Shown here: one piece after another, positions 7,861 through 17,281 of the stretch
Layout: the number at the start of each line of letters is the position of its first letter
How positions within the stretch are numbered: position 1 is the stretch's first letter
Assembly (NCBI GenBank): GCA_903903925.1
Contig: CAIVAU010000175.1
Span: 1 to 37,079, forward strand
Length of the DNA stretch: 37,079 nt
From: an uncultured cyanobacterium
GTDB lineage: Bacteria; Cyanobacteriota; Cyanobacteriia; Cyanobacteriales; Nostocaceae
Reading direction: 5' to 3'
Position numbers and translations under genes: made by a program
The notes under the pieces: model-generated
Databases searched by the model: none
Told to the model about the DNA's origin: nothing
Seen by the model: only the letters and a program-made list of their open reading frames with translations

Positions 7861-8328
7861 TGTTGATATAGACTACACCACCATACTTACCCACTACAGA
7901 GAGAAATGTCAAGAGATGTCCAGAAAATGAAGCCGGAATTTGCCGAAGCTTTTAGTAGTGCTTTCTAGATTTTGGATTTGCCATAAATCCAAAATCTAAA
8001 GCTTAGTGCCGCTACGCGGAAGTGACTCATTCAAAAGTCAAAAGTATTATATATCAAGGCTTTTGCCTGTTTGAAATGGTATCTTTATTTCCACGCTCGC
8101 TGTACTAGCTTGAAAAGGTTGCTCTGTCGAGAAACCAACGTCGGTCAGTTACGGCGGGAGACCCCGAAGTTCAGATGCTTAAGGCAAACTGCCCTCTGGG
8201 CGTCTACGCAGGAAGCCTCGGACTTCTCTCCGCCTAAAGTACCGCAGTGTCTTCCCGGAGGGAAATACAAAGGACGTACTCCTCGCAGGTTCCTCCTAGT
8301 ACACCAGTTCGCACAACAGATTAGAGAG
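7861..8328. other. pnp-IS607 intergenic region with palindromes and repeats
   Basis: 468 bp. It contains a strong inverted repeat (7966-7998), then about 200 bp of GC-rich degenerate sequence (8097-8310) with GGCGGGAGACCCCG and CTTCCCGGAGGGAA blocks, typical of dispersed Nostocales intergenic repeats. A plus-strand open frame from 8071 crosses into pnp antisense and is not credible. Confidence 0.5.
7966..7998. repeat. Perfect 14-bp inverted repeat
   Basis: TAGATTTTGGATTT and AAATCCAAAATCTA flank a 5-nt loop (GCCAT). It lies about 105 bp upstream of the recombinase start. It could be an element end, a cruciform or a weak terminator on either strand. Confidence 0.85.
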
Positions 8329-10485
8329 TTACCGATTCACTGCTGCTGCTTCTCGCGCCGCTGCTGCTTGATCTGGGTGAATACCCAATCGGGTGAGATT
8401 AATCCTGCCTTTGCCGTCAATCTCCCGTACTTTGACAATCACTTCATCACCAACTGCGACTTCATCCTCAACTTTGCCCACCCGATAGTCAGCTAGTTGA
8501 GAAATATGGATCATGCCTTCTTTCCCCGGCAGAAATTCGACAAACGCACCTATAGGTATAATCCGAGTCACACGACCTACGTATACGTCACCTTCATTTA
8601 GCTTCCGCGTCATCCCTTGGATAATGTTGCGAGCTTTTTTAGCTTTGTTTTCATCCACAGCGGAAATCGTCACTGTTCCATCATCTTCAATGTCAATTTT
8701 GGCACCAGTTTCTTCAGTGATGCCCTTAATTGTTTTGCCTCCTGGTCCAATAACTAGACCAATCATGTCTGAATCAATTTTGATTGTTAACAGACGTGGG
8801 GCGTAAGGCGACATCTCACTACGCGGTTGTTCAAGAGTCTGGAGCATTTTTTCCAGAATGTGCAACCGTGCTGATCTGGCTTGGTTGATGGCTTGGCGGA
8901 TAATACTCAAAGGCAAACCAGGGATTTTCATATCCATTTGCAAAGCAGTAATTCCGCTTTCCGTCCCGGCTACTTTAAAGTCCATGTCGCCCAAAAAGTC
9001 TTCGATGCCTTGAATATCAGTCAAAACACGGACTTCATCGCCTTCCTTAATCAGACCCATAGCCGCACCGCTGACAGGTTTAGAAATGGGTACGCCAGCA
9101 TCCATGAGTGCCAGTGTCGAACCGCACACAGAACCCATAGATGTAGATCCGTTGGAAGAAAGCACTTCCGATACCACCCGAATAACATAGGGGAATTGTT
9201 CTTTCGTTGGTAACACAGGTAGCAACGCTCGTTCTGCTAGGGCTCCGTGACCGATTTCCCGACGTCCTGGCGCACGCATCGGTTTGGTTTCTCCAACAGA
9301 GAACGGTGGAAAATTGTAATGATGCAGATAGCGCTTTTGTTGATCTGTTTGCAGGTCATCGTTTAAAGATTGGGCATCTCCTGGTGTACCTAGAGTACAA
9401 GCGGATAATACCTGTGTTAGTCCCCGATTAAATAAACCACTACCATGGACTCGCTTGGGCAAGACGCTAACATCACAAGAAACCGGACGTACCTCATCTA
9501 GTTTGCGACCATCAACGCGAATATTATCTTCGATAATTTGACGGCGCATGAACTTTTTGGTAGTCTCTTTAAAGGTATTATCGACTGCCTTGCTATTTGC
9601 CGTTGCCGCAATGCGGATTGGGTCTTCTTCTGGTAGTCCACTGATTACGGTTTCAATTTTCGCCTTGACTACATCTAAAGCTGCATCACGTTCTGTTTTT
9701 GCCAGATCAAATTGTGACAGGATATTCTTAATTTCGTCGCTGGCGCTATCGCGTATGTAGTTTTCCAGTGTCACATCTACTTCAGGTGGATCTTCTCGTG
9801 AGATTTCTAGCCCAAGCTCTACAAGCAAGTCTTGCTGTGCTTTGATTAAGTCTTGCACCGCTTCGTAGCCAAATTCAATTGCCTCTAGAATATCTCGCTC
9901 TGGTAGCTGATTGGCTCCTGCTTCCACCATGATCACACCTTCTGGTGAACCTGCCACCACCAGGTCTAGATCTCCAGCTTCAATTTCTCCATAAGTAGGG
10001 TTAATGATAAAATCATCTCCCACCAAGCCAACGCGGACTGCCGCCATCGGTCCATTAAACGGTATCTGAGCTATGAGGGTGGCGATAGAAGCGCCGGTTA
10101 CTGCCAGCACATCAGGTGGTACCAGTTCATCCATTGAGAGTGTCAAGGCAATAATTTGCAGATCATCTCTTAACCAGGAAGGGAACAAAGGACGCAGGGG
10201 ACGGTCAATAAGACGGCTAGTGAGAGTTGCTTTTTCTGGCGGACGACCTTCTCGTCGCATCATCCCTCCAGGAATTCTACCTGCCGCATATAACCTTTCT
10301 TCGTAATCTACTGTTAGGGGTAGAAAATCAATGCCTTCTCTGGCTGCTGAACGTGTAGCCGTCACCAAAACGGCTGTATCCCCAGATTGTATTAAAACTG
10401 ACCCACCAGCCTGGGGAGCTAGTTGACCAACTTTCAGTCGAATATCCCGTCCGTCAAAGGATATTGACTTTTCAAATTCTCCCAT
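8329..10485 (-). CDS. pnp: Polyribonucleotide nucleotidyltransferase (PNPase)
   Basis: Phosphate-dependent 3'-5' exoribonuclease and RNA-tailing enzyme; in cyanobacteria it is thought to do both degradation and polynucleotide addition. The 718-residue protein is full length: two RNase PH-like domains, a KH domain with GPGGKTIKGI (near 578) and a C-terminal S1 domain with GAFVEFLPGKEGMIHISQL. The second RNase PH core holds SNGSTSMGSVCG. Monocistronic minus-strand gene between repeat-rich spacers; the ATG is preceded by AAGGA about 11 nt upstream. Confidence 0.97.
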   Translation of the reverse strand: MGEFEKSISFDGRDIRLKVGQLAPQAGGSVLIQSGDTAVLVTATRSAAREGIDFLPLTVDYEERLYAAGRIPGGMMRREGRPPEKATLTSRLIDRPLRPLFPSWLRDDLQIIALTLSMDELVPPDVLAVTGASIATLIAQIPFNGPMAAVRVGLVGDDFIINPTYGEIEAGDLDLVVAGSPEGVIMVEAGANQLPERDILEAIEFGYEAVQDLIKAQQDLLVELGLEISREDPPEVDVTLENYIRDSASDEIKNILSQFDLAKTERDAALDVVKAKIETVISGLPEEDPIRIAATANSKAVDNTFKETTKKFMRRQIIEDNIRVDGRKLDEVRPVSCDVSVLPKRVHGSGLFNRGLTQVLSACTLGTPGDAQSLNDDLQTDQQKRYLHHYNFPPFSVGETKPMRAPGRREIGHGALAERALLPVLPTKEQFPYVIRVVSEVLSSNGSTSMGSVCGSTLALMDAGVPISKPVSGAAMGLIKEGDEVRVLTDIQGIEDFLGDMDFKVAGTESGITALQMDMKIPGLPLSIIRQAINQARSARLHILEKMLQTLEQPRSEMSPYAPRLLTIKIDSDMIGLVIGPGGKTIKGITEETGAKIDIEDDGTVTISAVDENKAKKARNIIQGMTRKLNEGDVYVGRVTRIIPIGAFVEFLPGKEGMIHISQLADYRVGKVEDEVAVGDEVIVKVREIDGKGRINLTRLGIHPDQAAAAREAAAVNR

Positions 10486-10818
10486 TCAGTTTTTTTTCCT
10501 TCTATGTTCGCTATTCTCTCTCTGTGGCAATCCTAACATTTATGCACTATGGCTGACGTCAGTGGCATACTAAAGATCAACAACTACTCCTGTCCCACCT
10601 GAAGGGGGGGGCAGGGCGGCAGGGGGGCAGAATTGAAATCAGATGTACTCCAATTCATTATTCAACGCGTTAGTTTTGGAGATTTGCCATGAAAGTTACC
10701 ATTAAAATTTGATAAGCCCCACAATTGAATTGCAATATTTTTGGAAAATTTGAAAAATTAAAGTAGAAAATATGCAAATTCCAGGCTTGAGTTTTGTGAA
10801 AATATGAGTAGTTAGGAC
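10486..10818. other. pnp-SNF2 divergent intergenic region
   Basis: 333 bp between divergent pnp and the SNF2 gene. It contains GCTGACGTCAGTG (a short palindrome near 10550) and a G-run-rich stretch at 10601-10630, then AT-rich DNA that should hold the SNF2-set promoter. No small ORF or RNA recognised. Confidence 0.5.
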
Positions 10819-13800
10819 ATGGCAATTTTACACGGTAGTTGGTTACTACAAAATCAAGGTAATTGTTTATTTATTTGGGGCGAGACTTGGCGAACTCTTG
10901 GAGTAAATGCCTCAGTTCGTGCATCATCAGATGTGCCGCAATATCCATTGGCAATGAAACCAGCAGAATTATTAGAGTGGTTGCGTTTGCGTCAAATTAC
11001 GATCGCCAGTTCGATACAGCAGCAGGTAGAAACTTCCCATGGAAAGTCTCTACCTGTTCGCGACGACAAGAAGCTAACCCACTCTCATATAATTGCCCTA
11101 CCAAGTTATTTTCAGCAAAGCAGTGACGGGATATTGGTATCTCCGGTACATTCTGCAACTGTAGAGACTTTGGACACAACGTCTTTACAATACCTCCAAC
11201 CATGGCAAGTTGAGGGTTTTTGTCTCAAACCACCGGAAGCTGTAAAGTTTCTCACTTCTTTACCCCTAAATGCTACCAACGGCGAAGATGCCTTTTTGGG
11301 GGGAGATTTACGCTTTTGGGCACAGATTGCTCGTTGGAGTTTGGATTTAATTTCGCGCTGTAAGTTTTTGCCTACACTTCAAAGGCTATCCGATCATTCC
11401 ATCATCGCCAACTGGCAAGCACTTTTAGACAGCGCCGTAGACGGAACGCGCCTAGAAAGATTTTCCCAATTGATGCCACTGGCTTGCAGGATGTATCAAG
11501 TCAGGAGTCAGGAGTTAGGAGTCAGGAGTCAGGAGTTAGGAGTTGGGAGTCAGGAGTTAGGAGTTGGGAGTCAGGAGTTAGGAGTTGGGAGTCAGGAGTT
11601 AGGAGTTGGGAGTCAGGAGTTAGGAGTTGGGAGTCAGGATATTTATTACCCAGCAGTAGATTTGCCACAAGAACCGCAAGAATTGCTGCTGGGATTTCTT
11701 AACAGTACGATCAATGCCCAAATCCGGGCAATGGTGGGTTCTCAGCCTCTTGTAGAAACAAAGGTGATGGCGTCTTTACCATCTGCGGTGCGGCAGTGGT
11801 TACATGCTTTAAATGAAAATCACAATAATATAGTTAATGCCGAGACTTTTGAGGTGGAACGCCTAGATGCGGCTTTGAAGGCGTGGACGATGCCACTACA
11901 ACATCAACTCGTGGGAAAAAGCCTGTTTCGCACCTGTTTTCAGTTGCGTCCACCAGAGTTGGGCAAGACTGATTGGACTTTGGCTTATTTCCTCCAAGCA
12001 GCTAACGACCCGGAATTTTTAGTGGATGCGATCGCAGTTTGGAATCACCCAGTTGAGCAAAAGGTTTATCAAAATCGTACCATTGATGATCCGCAAGAGA
12101 CTTTCTTACGGGGCTTGGGGATAGCTTCGCGATTGTATCCACCAATTGCACCCAGCTTAGAAACCCCATATCCTCAAGAAAGCCGCCTCAATCCATTACA
12201 AGCTTATGAGTTTATCAAGTCTGTGGCGTGGCGGTTTGAAGATAGTGGTTTAGGGGTGATTTTACCTCCTACTTTAGCAAACCGCGAGGGATGGGCAAAC
12301 CGTTTGGGTTTGAAAATTACTGCCCAAACGCCGCAGAAAAAACAGGATCGCTTGAGTTTGCAAAGTCTACTAAATTTTCAGTGGGAATTGGCAATTGGTG
12401 GACAAACGATCTCTAAGGCAGAATTTGACAAACTTGTGGCGTTAAATAGCCCACTGGTAGAAATTAACGGCGAGTGGGTAGAATTGCGACCGCAAGATAT
12501 CAAGACAGCGCAAGCCTTTTTTGCCTCTCGCAAAGAGCAAATGGCGCTTTCTTTAGAAGATGCTTTACGCCTCAGCAAGGGAGACACTCAGATCATTGAA
12601 AAATTACCAGTGGTTACCTTTGAGGCGTCTGGAACATTGCAGGAGTTGATCAATACACTCTCCAATAATCAAGCGATCGCCCCTTTAAGCGCACCTGCAA
12701 GTTTCACTGGACAGTTGCGACCTTACCAAGAACGCGGAGTCGCGTGGCTTGCTTTTCTAGAACGTTGGGGTTTGGGCGCGTGTCTCGCAGACGATATGGG
12801 ATTGGGCAAAACAATTGAATTCATTGCCTTTCTCCTACATCTAAAAGAACAGGAAGCGCTAGAAAAACCAACGTTGCTTGTTTGTCCAACTTCAGTGTTA
12901 GGAAACTGGGAAAGGGAAGTCAAAAAATTTGCTCCCACGTTGAAAGTTATGCAGTATCATGGTGATAAACGCCCCAAAGGTAAAGCGTTTGCCGAAGTAG
13001 CAAACAGGCATGATTTAGTCATTACGAGTTACTCGCTGGTTCAGCGGGATTTGAAATCATTGCAACCCGTTTCTTGGCAAGTGATTGTTTTGGATGAAGC
13101 GCAGAATGTTAAAAATCCAGAGGCAAAGCAGTCACAGGCAGTACGGCAATTAGAATCTACATTTCGGGTTGCCTTGACAGGAACACCTGTAGAAAATAGA
13201 TTGCAGGAACTCTGGGCAATTTTGGATTTTCTCAATCCTGGATATCTGGGAAATCGGCAATTTTTCCAGCGGCGGTTTGCTATGCCAATAGAAAAATACG
13301 GAGATGTTGCTTCGTTAAGTCAATTGCGTTCGCTGGTTCAACCTTTTATTCTGCGTCGCTTAAAAACAGACCGCGAAATTATTCAAGATTTGCCAGAAAA
13401 GCAGGAAATGACGGTATTTTGTGGTCTGAGTACTGAACAAGCAAAACTTTATCAAAAAGTGGTGGAAGAGTCTCTGGCTGAAATTGACACAGCCGGAGGT
13501 TTGCAACGCCGAGGAATGATTTTAGCTTTGCTAGTAAAGCTAAAACAAATTTGTAATCATCCAGTACAGTATTTAAAGCAAGACTCATTGGAAAAATATC
13601 ATTCTGGTAAACTCCAACGCTTACAGGAAATGTTAGAGGTCGCTTTGGCTGAGGGCGATCGCGTCTTAATTTTCACGCAATTTGCCGAGTGGGGCAAATT
13701 ACTAAAACCTTACTTAGAAAAGCAGTTGGGGCACGAAGTATTCTTTTTGTATGGTGGTACTAGTAAGAAACAACGTGAGGAAATGATTGAGCGTTTTCAA

Positions 13801-14172
13801 CAAGATCCTCAAGGACCCCCGATCATGATTCTGTCACTGAAAGCTGGTGGTGTTGGATTGAATTTAACCCGAGCAAATCATGTTTTTCACTTCGACAGAT
13901 GGTGGAATCCTGCTGTAGAAAATCAGGCAACTGATAGGGTATTTCGTATTGGGCAAACACGCAATGTACAAGTTCATAAATTTGTCTGCACAGGCACTTT
14001 AGAAGAGAAGATTCACGACATGATTGAAAGTAAGAAACAACTAGCTGAACAAGTCGTTAGTGCCGGTGAAGAATGGCTTACTGAACTAGATACAAACCAA
14101 CTCCGTAACTTACTCATCCTTGATCGTAGTGCAGTGATTGAGGAGGAAGAAGAGTTAGGAGTTAGGAGTTAG
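10819..14172 (+). CDS. SNF2/RapA-type DNA helicase with in-frame STRR insertion
   Basis: Superfamily 2 ATPase of the bacterial SNF2 class, likely remodelling DNA-protein complexes. The 1117-residue protein has an N-terminal bacterial SNF2-associated region (DUF3670-like, roughly 400-570) and the two-lobed helicase core: DDMGLGKT (about 658-665), VLDEAQN (DEAQ box, about 755), ALTGTPVENR, SLKAGGVGLNL and DRWWNPAVENQATDRVFRIGQ at the end. Residues about 227-274 are a low-complexity SQELGVG repeat encoded by heptamer DNA and absent from what I know of relatives. The last residues (ELGVRS) and the TAG stop are also heptamer-derived. It heads a plus-strand set with a SWIM protein 58 bp downstream. 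Confidence 0.93.
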   Translation: MAILHGSWLLQNQGNCLFIWGETWRTLGVNASVRASSDVPQYPLAMKPAELLEWLRLRQITIASSIQQQVETSHGKSLPVRDDKKLTHSHIIALPSYFQQSSDGILVSPVHSATVETLDTTSLQYLQPWQVEGFCLKPPEAVKFLTSLPLNATNGEDAFLGGDLRFWAQIARWSLDLISRCKFLPTLQRLSDHSIIANWQALLDSAVDGTRLERFSQLMPLACRMYQVRSQELGVRSQELGVGSQELGVGSQELGVGSQELGVGSQELGVGSQDIYYPAVDLPQEPQELLLGFLNSTINAQIRAMVGSQPLVETKVMASLPSAVRQWLHALNENHNNIVNAETFEVERLDAALKAWTMPLQHQLVGKSLFRTCFQLRPPELGKTDWTLAYFLQAANDPEFLVDAIAVWNHPVEQKVYQNRTIDDPQETFLRGLGIASRLYPPIAPSLETPYPQESRLNPLQAYEFIKSVAWRFEDSGLGVILPPTLANREGWANRLGLKITAQTPQKKQDRLSLQSLLNFQWELAIGGQTISKAEFDKLVALNSPLVEINGEWVELRPQDIKTAQAFFASRKEQMALSLEDALRLSKGDTQIIEKLPVVTFEASGTLQELINTLSNNQAIAPLSAPASFTGQLRPYQERGVAWLAFLERWGLGACLADDMGLGKTIEFIAFLLHLKEQEALEKPTLLVCPTSVLGNWEREVKKFAPTLKVMQYHGDKRPKGKAFAEVANRHDLVITSYSLVQRDLKSLQPVSWQVIVLDEAQNVKNPEAKQSQAVRQLESTFRVALTGTPVENRLQELWAILDFLNPGYLGNRQFFQRRFAMPIEKYGDVASLSQLRSLVQPFILRRLKTDREIIQDLPEKQEMTVFCGLSTEQAKLYQKVVEESLAEIDTAGGLQRRGMILALLVKLKQICNHPVQYLKQDSLEKYHSGKLQRLQEMLEVALAEGDRVLIFTQFAEWGKLLKPYLEKQLGHEVFFLYGGTSKKQREEMIERFQQDPQGPPIMILSLKAGGVGLNLTRANHVFHFDRWWNPAVENQATDRVFRIGQTRNVQVHKFVCTGTLEEKIHDMIESKKQLAEQVVSAGEEWLTELDTNQLRNLLILDRSAVIEEEEELGVRS
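11499..11639. repeat. STRR array expanded inside the SNF2 coding region
   Basis: About 20 heptamers (GGAGTCA, GGAGTTA, GGAGTTG) with a 21-bp higher-order period near the 3' half, so three heptamers equal seven codons (SQELGVG). The total keeps the helicase frame open. Pure GGAGTTA would create TAG in any frame; the mixture avoids it. Confidence 0.95.
14150..14172. repeat. STRR heptamers forming the SNF2 stop codon
   Basis: Three GGAGTTA-type heptamers supply the last codons (GAG TTA GGA GTT AGG AGT) and the TAG stop at 14170-14172 of the helicase gene. Confidence 0.9.
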
Positions 14173-14230
14173 TTGCTATTTGTAATTTTTAAGAACAACC
14201 AAACAAACAACAACTAACAAATAATAATTT

Positions 14231-15073
14231 ATGGAAACTTCTACTCTTCAAGCAAGTCGAGAATGGTGGTCACAAAGGTGGCTTGATTTGTTAGATTCCT
14301 ATCGGTTCAAAAAACGGTTGGAACGTGCGAGAAATTATGCCCGTCAGGGAAATGTCCTGAGTATCGAGTTTAAAGGTGCAACGGTATTGGCTAGGGTGCA
14401 AGGGAGTGAAGCCGAACCTTATAAGGTATCCCTTTCTCTTGACCCTTTTAGTGATGAACAGTGGGGTTATGTCATTGAAACAATGTCAGAACGGGCAATT
14501 TTTGCTGCTAAACTATTGGCCGGAGAAATGCCGCAAAATATAGAAGATGTTTTCACAGCGAATGGTCTGTCGCTTTTTCCTTTTACGTTGTCAGATGTCC
14601 ACAGCAAGTGTTCTTGTCCTGATAAGGCTAATCCCTGCAAACATATTGGTGCTGTGTACTATCAGTTAGGCGATCGCTTTAGTGAAGATCCGTTTGTACT
14701 CTTTCAATTACGGGGAAGTACCAAAGAGAAAATTATCAGCGATTTGCGTAAGTTACGTAGTGCTAAGAATGTAGAGACATTGGATGCATCAAGTCTACCT
14801 GATGTCCAAGAGTCAATTCCTCACAGTCAAAACTCTGTAAAAATTGACTTTTTTTGGCAATATAACGATCCACTAGAATCTTCTTTGGTCGTAATCGCAC
14901 CATCTAGTGGCGAAACAATTTTAGATGTTTTGGGGTCTATTCCTCTTAAAGAAGAGGAAACAAGCACCAATGTCACTATTGCTGATGTCGTCATGAAGTA
15001 TTTCAATACTGTTTACAAAGATGCTAGCCAGAAGGCTTTTTTAGCAGCGATGAACATCGGCGGGAGTACCTAA
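14231..15073 (+). CDS. SWIM zinc-finger protein
   Basis: The 280-residue protein carries a SWIM zinc-finger signature CxC...CxH: Cys127, Cys129, Cys136 and His138 in CSCPDKANPCKHIGA. SWIM proteins bind nucleic acid or protein and are frequent genomic partners of bacterial SNF2 helicases, so a joint role on DNA is likely but inferred. The N-terminal 120 residues are typical of this SWIM family (WWSQRWLDLLDSYRF). The C-terminal part is unrecognised. It follows the helicase by 58 bp and precedes a Trypco1-like gene by 56 bp, all on the plus strand. Confidence 0.88.
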   Translation: METSTLQASREWWSQRWLDLLDSYRFKKRLERARNYARQGNVLSIEFKGATVLARVQGSEAEPYKVSLSLDPFSDEQWGYVIETMSERAIFAAKLLAGEMPQNIEDVFTANGLSLFPFTLSDVHSKCSCPDKANPCKHIGAVYYQLGDRFSEDPFVLFQLRGSTKEKIISDLRKLRSAKNVETLDASSLPDVQESIPHSQNSVKIDFFWQYNDPLESSLVVIAPSSGETILDVLGSIPLKEEETSTNVTIADVVMKYFNTVYKDASQKAFLAAMNIGGST

Positions 15074-15077
15074 ACAG

Positions 15078-15112
15078 AATTCATAATTCATAATTCATAA
15101 TTCATAATTCTG
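15078..15112. repeat. STRR array of AATTCAT heptamers
   Basis: Four copies of AATTCAT plus a fifth variant (AATTCTG) fill the gap between the SWIM gene and the next gene. This is a different heptamer class from the GGAGTCA family. Confidence 0.9.
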
Positions 15113-15129
15113 ACATCCAGTCAAATAAC

Positions 15130-15429
15130 ATGGAACTGCAAACCAAAATGATTACTGTAGAACTTACTGATGGTACTCCTGTCAGAGTGGAAGCGACATC
15201 AATTGGCGATCGCAAAATAAATTTTCAAACACGACCTTTTCAAGAAGTCACCTTTGCTATAGAATCACTTACCAAGGAAATTGCAGAAGTATTGCATAAG
15301 GTAAAGCCAGATAGAGCCAGTGTGAAATTTGGAATTGATGTTGGCGTTGAATCGGGCAAACTTACAGTTATACTAGCAAAGGGGAGTAGTACAGCTAATC
15401 TTGAGATTACCCTAGAGTGGGGTCATTAA
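15130..15429 (+). CDS. Trypco1/CU044_2847-like small protein
   Basis: The 99-residue protein resembles the trypsin-co-occurring domain 1 (Trypco1, CU044_2847) family: N-terminal beta-rich segment, a helix with LTKEIAEVLHKVKPDRASVKFGIDVGVESG, then the closing ILAKGSSTANLEITLEWGH strand pair. Such domains were described beside trypsin-like proteases and NTPases in predicted bacterial conflict systems and are thought to be adaptor or effector-associated modules. Here no protease is adjacent; the gene follows SNF2 and SWIM on the same strand. The assignment is by recalled pattern, so treat it as probable. Confidence 0.65.
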   Translation: MELQTKMITVELTDGTPVRVEATSIGDRKINFQTRPFQEVTFAIESLTKEIAEVLHKVKPDRASVKFGIDVGVESGKLTVILAKGSSTANLEITLEWGH

Positions 15430-15731
15430 TTGCTTTTTGAGGCTTAAAAAGTAGAAAAATAACCTGACAGCAAAACTCAGTGGACGAACTTGGGCGATCG
15501 CCGATGTCGTTACACTGTTCTAGAAAAAGTACTACAATGTTTGTAGTAAAAGATCCTGATAACTAACAAAGGAAAGAGCAATTTCCTGTTGTGTGCCATG
15601 CGTCTTTCTGCAAGACCCATTGATTCATACGATACTCTTGACTTAAGTCAAGTGGTTGCCAAATTGCCCTTCTTTTTGCGATCGCATCACCCAGTTTACA
15701 GGCTATTTCTGAAATGATGATTGATCAAAGC
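15430..15731. other. Intergenic region with a possible 39-codon ORF
   Basis: 302 bp between convergent genes. HIP1-type GCGATCGC sites occur near 15494 and 15679. A 39-residue open frame runs on the plus strand at 15598-15717 (MRLSARPIDSYDTLDLSQ...), but it lacks a well-placed Shine-Dalgarno; it may be a short protein, a fragment or chance. Confidence 0.35.
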
Positions 15732-15752
15732 CTAACTCCTAACTCCTAACTC
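15731..15752. repeat. STRR heptamers forming the amidase stop codon
   Basis: Three TAACTCC units (GGAGTTA on the minus strand) encode the amidase tail ELGVRS and its TAG stop (15732-15734), giving the same terminal six residues as the SNF2 helicase. Confidence 0.9.
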
Positions 15753-17117
15753 CTTTTTTGCCTCCAGCACTGCTGCAACTCGTAAAATTGACGCTTCATT
15801 ATATGGTGCAGCTATTAACTGCACGCCCAATGGTAAAGCATTTAAGCGTTGAATTGGTACTGATAAAACGGGCAAGCCGATGAAAGATAATGGTTGAGTA
15901 AATACTCCCAGATGAGGACGGACAAGAATTTCCTCCCCATCTAAAATCATAGTCTGTTGACCAATAAGCGGTGCTGAAATAGGTGTAGTTGGGGCAAGAA
16001 TGACATCTACATTTTGAAAGATTTCTTGGACGCGATCGCGAAACCATCTGCGAAAGCGCTGCGCTTGAATGTACCAACTACTAGGAATTAACGCCCCAGC
16101 CAGAAAGCGATCACGTGTCGCTGGGTCAAAATCCTGAGGGCGCGATCGCAACCGTTCCAAATGCAAATTTGCCCCTTCGGAAGCTGTAATCACAAAAGCA
16201 GCTGCACGGGCACGATGTGCTTCGGGTATTGTGATATACTCATTTACATTCAAAGCCTCAGCAACCTGATACACGGCTGCCAAAGCTTCAGGATGTGCCC
16301 CTTTCAGAAAATAATCATCTGCAATGGCGATGCGCAAATCCGCAAGGTCTTGACCAGACGCCATAAATCGTGTCTCCACAGGAGGGCGCTTTGTACAAAC
16401 TGGATCGCGATCATCTTGACCCTGAAGCAGATCAAAAACTGTAGCAATATCGCGCACCGAACGAGCAAAAGGTCCAATATGGTCCAAACTACTAGAAAAT
16501 AAAACCACTCCAGCACGAGACAACCGCCCATAAGTCGGTTTCAAACCAAAAACACCACACAAAGCCGCAGGAACACGAATTGAACCATTCGTATCAGAAC
16601 CCAAAGTGAGTGGAACCAATCCACTACTCACCGCCGCCGCCGAACCACCAGAGGAACCACCAGCTACACGCTTTAAATCATCAGGGTTATGAGTAGCACC
16701 GTAATGAGCATTTTCCGTCACAAATCCGTAGGCGTACTCATCCATATTTAAAGCACCTACCAGTACCGCACCAGCTTGCTTCAGCTTCGCCACCGCCGTT
16801 GCATCTTCAGTCGCGCTGAGATTTTCAGCATTGATTTTTGCACCAGCAAGGGTAGTTATCCCAGCAATATCAAAAAGATTTTTCACAGCAAAAGGTACAC
16901 CAGCAAGAAGACCAGGATTTTTACCTTGGGCAATTGTGCTGTCGATTCCTTCTGCATCAGTCAAAGCAGTGTCAGCGGTCACAGTAGTAAAACAATTGAG
17001 TTCACGATCGCGTGCTTCAATTCTTTGTAAAGCAGCTTTAACAACCTCCACCGCACTAACTTTGCCTTCTCGCACAGCAGAGGCGATCGCCACAGCATCA
17101 ACTTGTTCTACATTCAT
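15732..17117 (-). CDS. AtzE-like amidase (amidase signature family)
   Basis: The 461-residue amidase-signature hydrolase has the Ser-cisSer-Lys triad: Lys79 in PFAVKN, Ser155 in GGSSGGS and nucleophile Ser179 in DTNGSIR. Overall sequence and its partner gene fit the AtzE group; characterised AtzE is a 1-carboxybiuret hydrolase that needs the small AtzG subunit. In cyanobacteria the true substrate may be another small amide or ureide, so I leave the symbol blank. The start overlaps the stop of the AtzG-like gene (ATGA), implying translational coupling. The C-terminal ELGVRS and TAG stop come from an STRR. Confidence 0.85.
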   Translation of the reverse strand: MNVEQVDAVAIASAVREGKVSAVEVVKAALQRIEARDRELNCFTTVTADTALTDAEGIDSTIAQGKNPGLLAGVPFAVKNLFDIAGITTLAGAKINAENLSATEDATAVAKLKQAGAVLVGALNMDEYAYGFVTENAHYGATHNPDDLKRVAGGSSGGSAAAVSSGLVPLTLGSDTNGSIRVPAALCGVFGLKPTYGRLSRAGVVLFSSSLDHIGPFARSVRDIATVFDLLQGQDDRDPVCTKRPPVETRFMASGQDLADLRIAIADDYFLKGAHPEALAAVYQVAEALNVNEYITIPEAHRARAAAFVITASEGANLHLERLRSRPQDFDPATRDRFLAGALIPSSWYIQAQRFRRWFRDRVQEIFQNVDVILAPTTPISAPLIGQQTMILDGEEILVRPHLGVFTQPLSFIGLPVLSVPIQRLNALPLGVQLIAAPYNEASILRVAAVLEAKKELGVRS

Positions 17118-17278
17118 GGTTCAAAAACCGATGCTGCTTCAATATTATCTGGTAGCGGGAACTCATTTACAACCTGAGAGATCGCTCTAATCCGCTCAAA
17201 ATTCTCCCGCACCCCATCTCGATACTCATCCCTCAATTGCAAACCCACCAACAAAGCCATTAGATCTACCATATTCAT
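17114..17278 (-). CDS. AtzG-like (DUF4089) small amidase subunit
   Basis: A 54-residue protein starting at ATG 17278. It carries the DUF4089/AtzG pattern: a helix with VGLQLRDEYRDGVRENFERI followed by VVNEFPLPDNIEAASVFEP. In the Pseudomonas system AtzG forms a stable complex with AtzE, and both are needed for activity. Its TGA stop overlaps the amidase ATG by four bases (ATGA). The Shine-Dalgarno is GGAG eight bases upstream of the ATG, contributed by an STRR heptamer. Confidence 0.85.
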   Translation of the reverse strand: MNMVDLMALLVGLQLRDEYRDGVRENFERIRAISQVVNEFPLPDNIEAASVFEP

Positions 17279-17281
17279 GAT

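Noticed and set aside
8071..8496. 141-codon plus-strand open frame
   Set aside because: It runs through degenerate intergenic repeats and then antisense to the pnp 3' end; Cys/Arg-rich translation without family resemblance.
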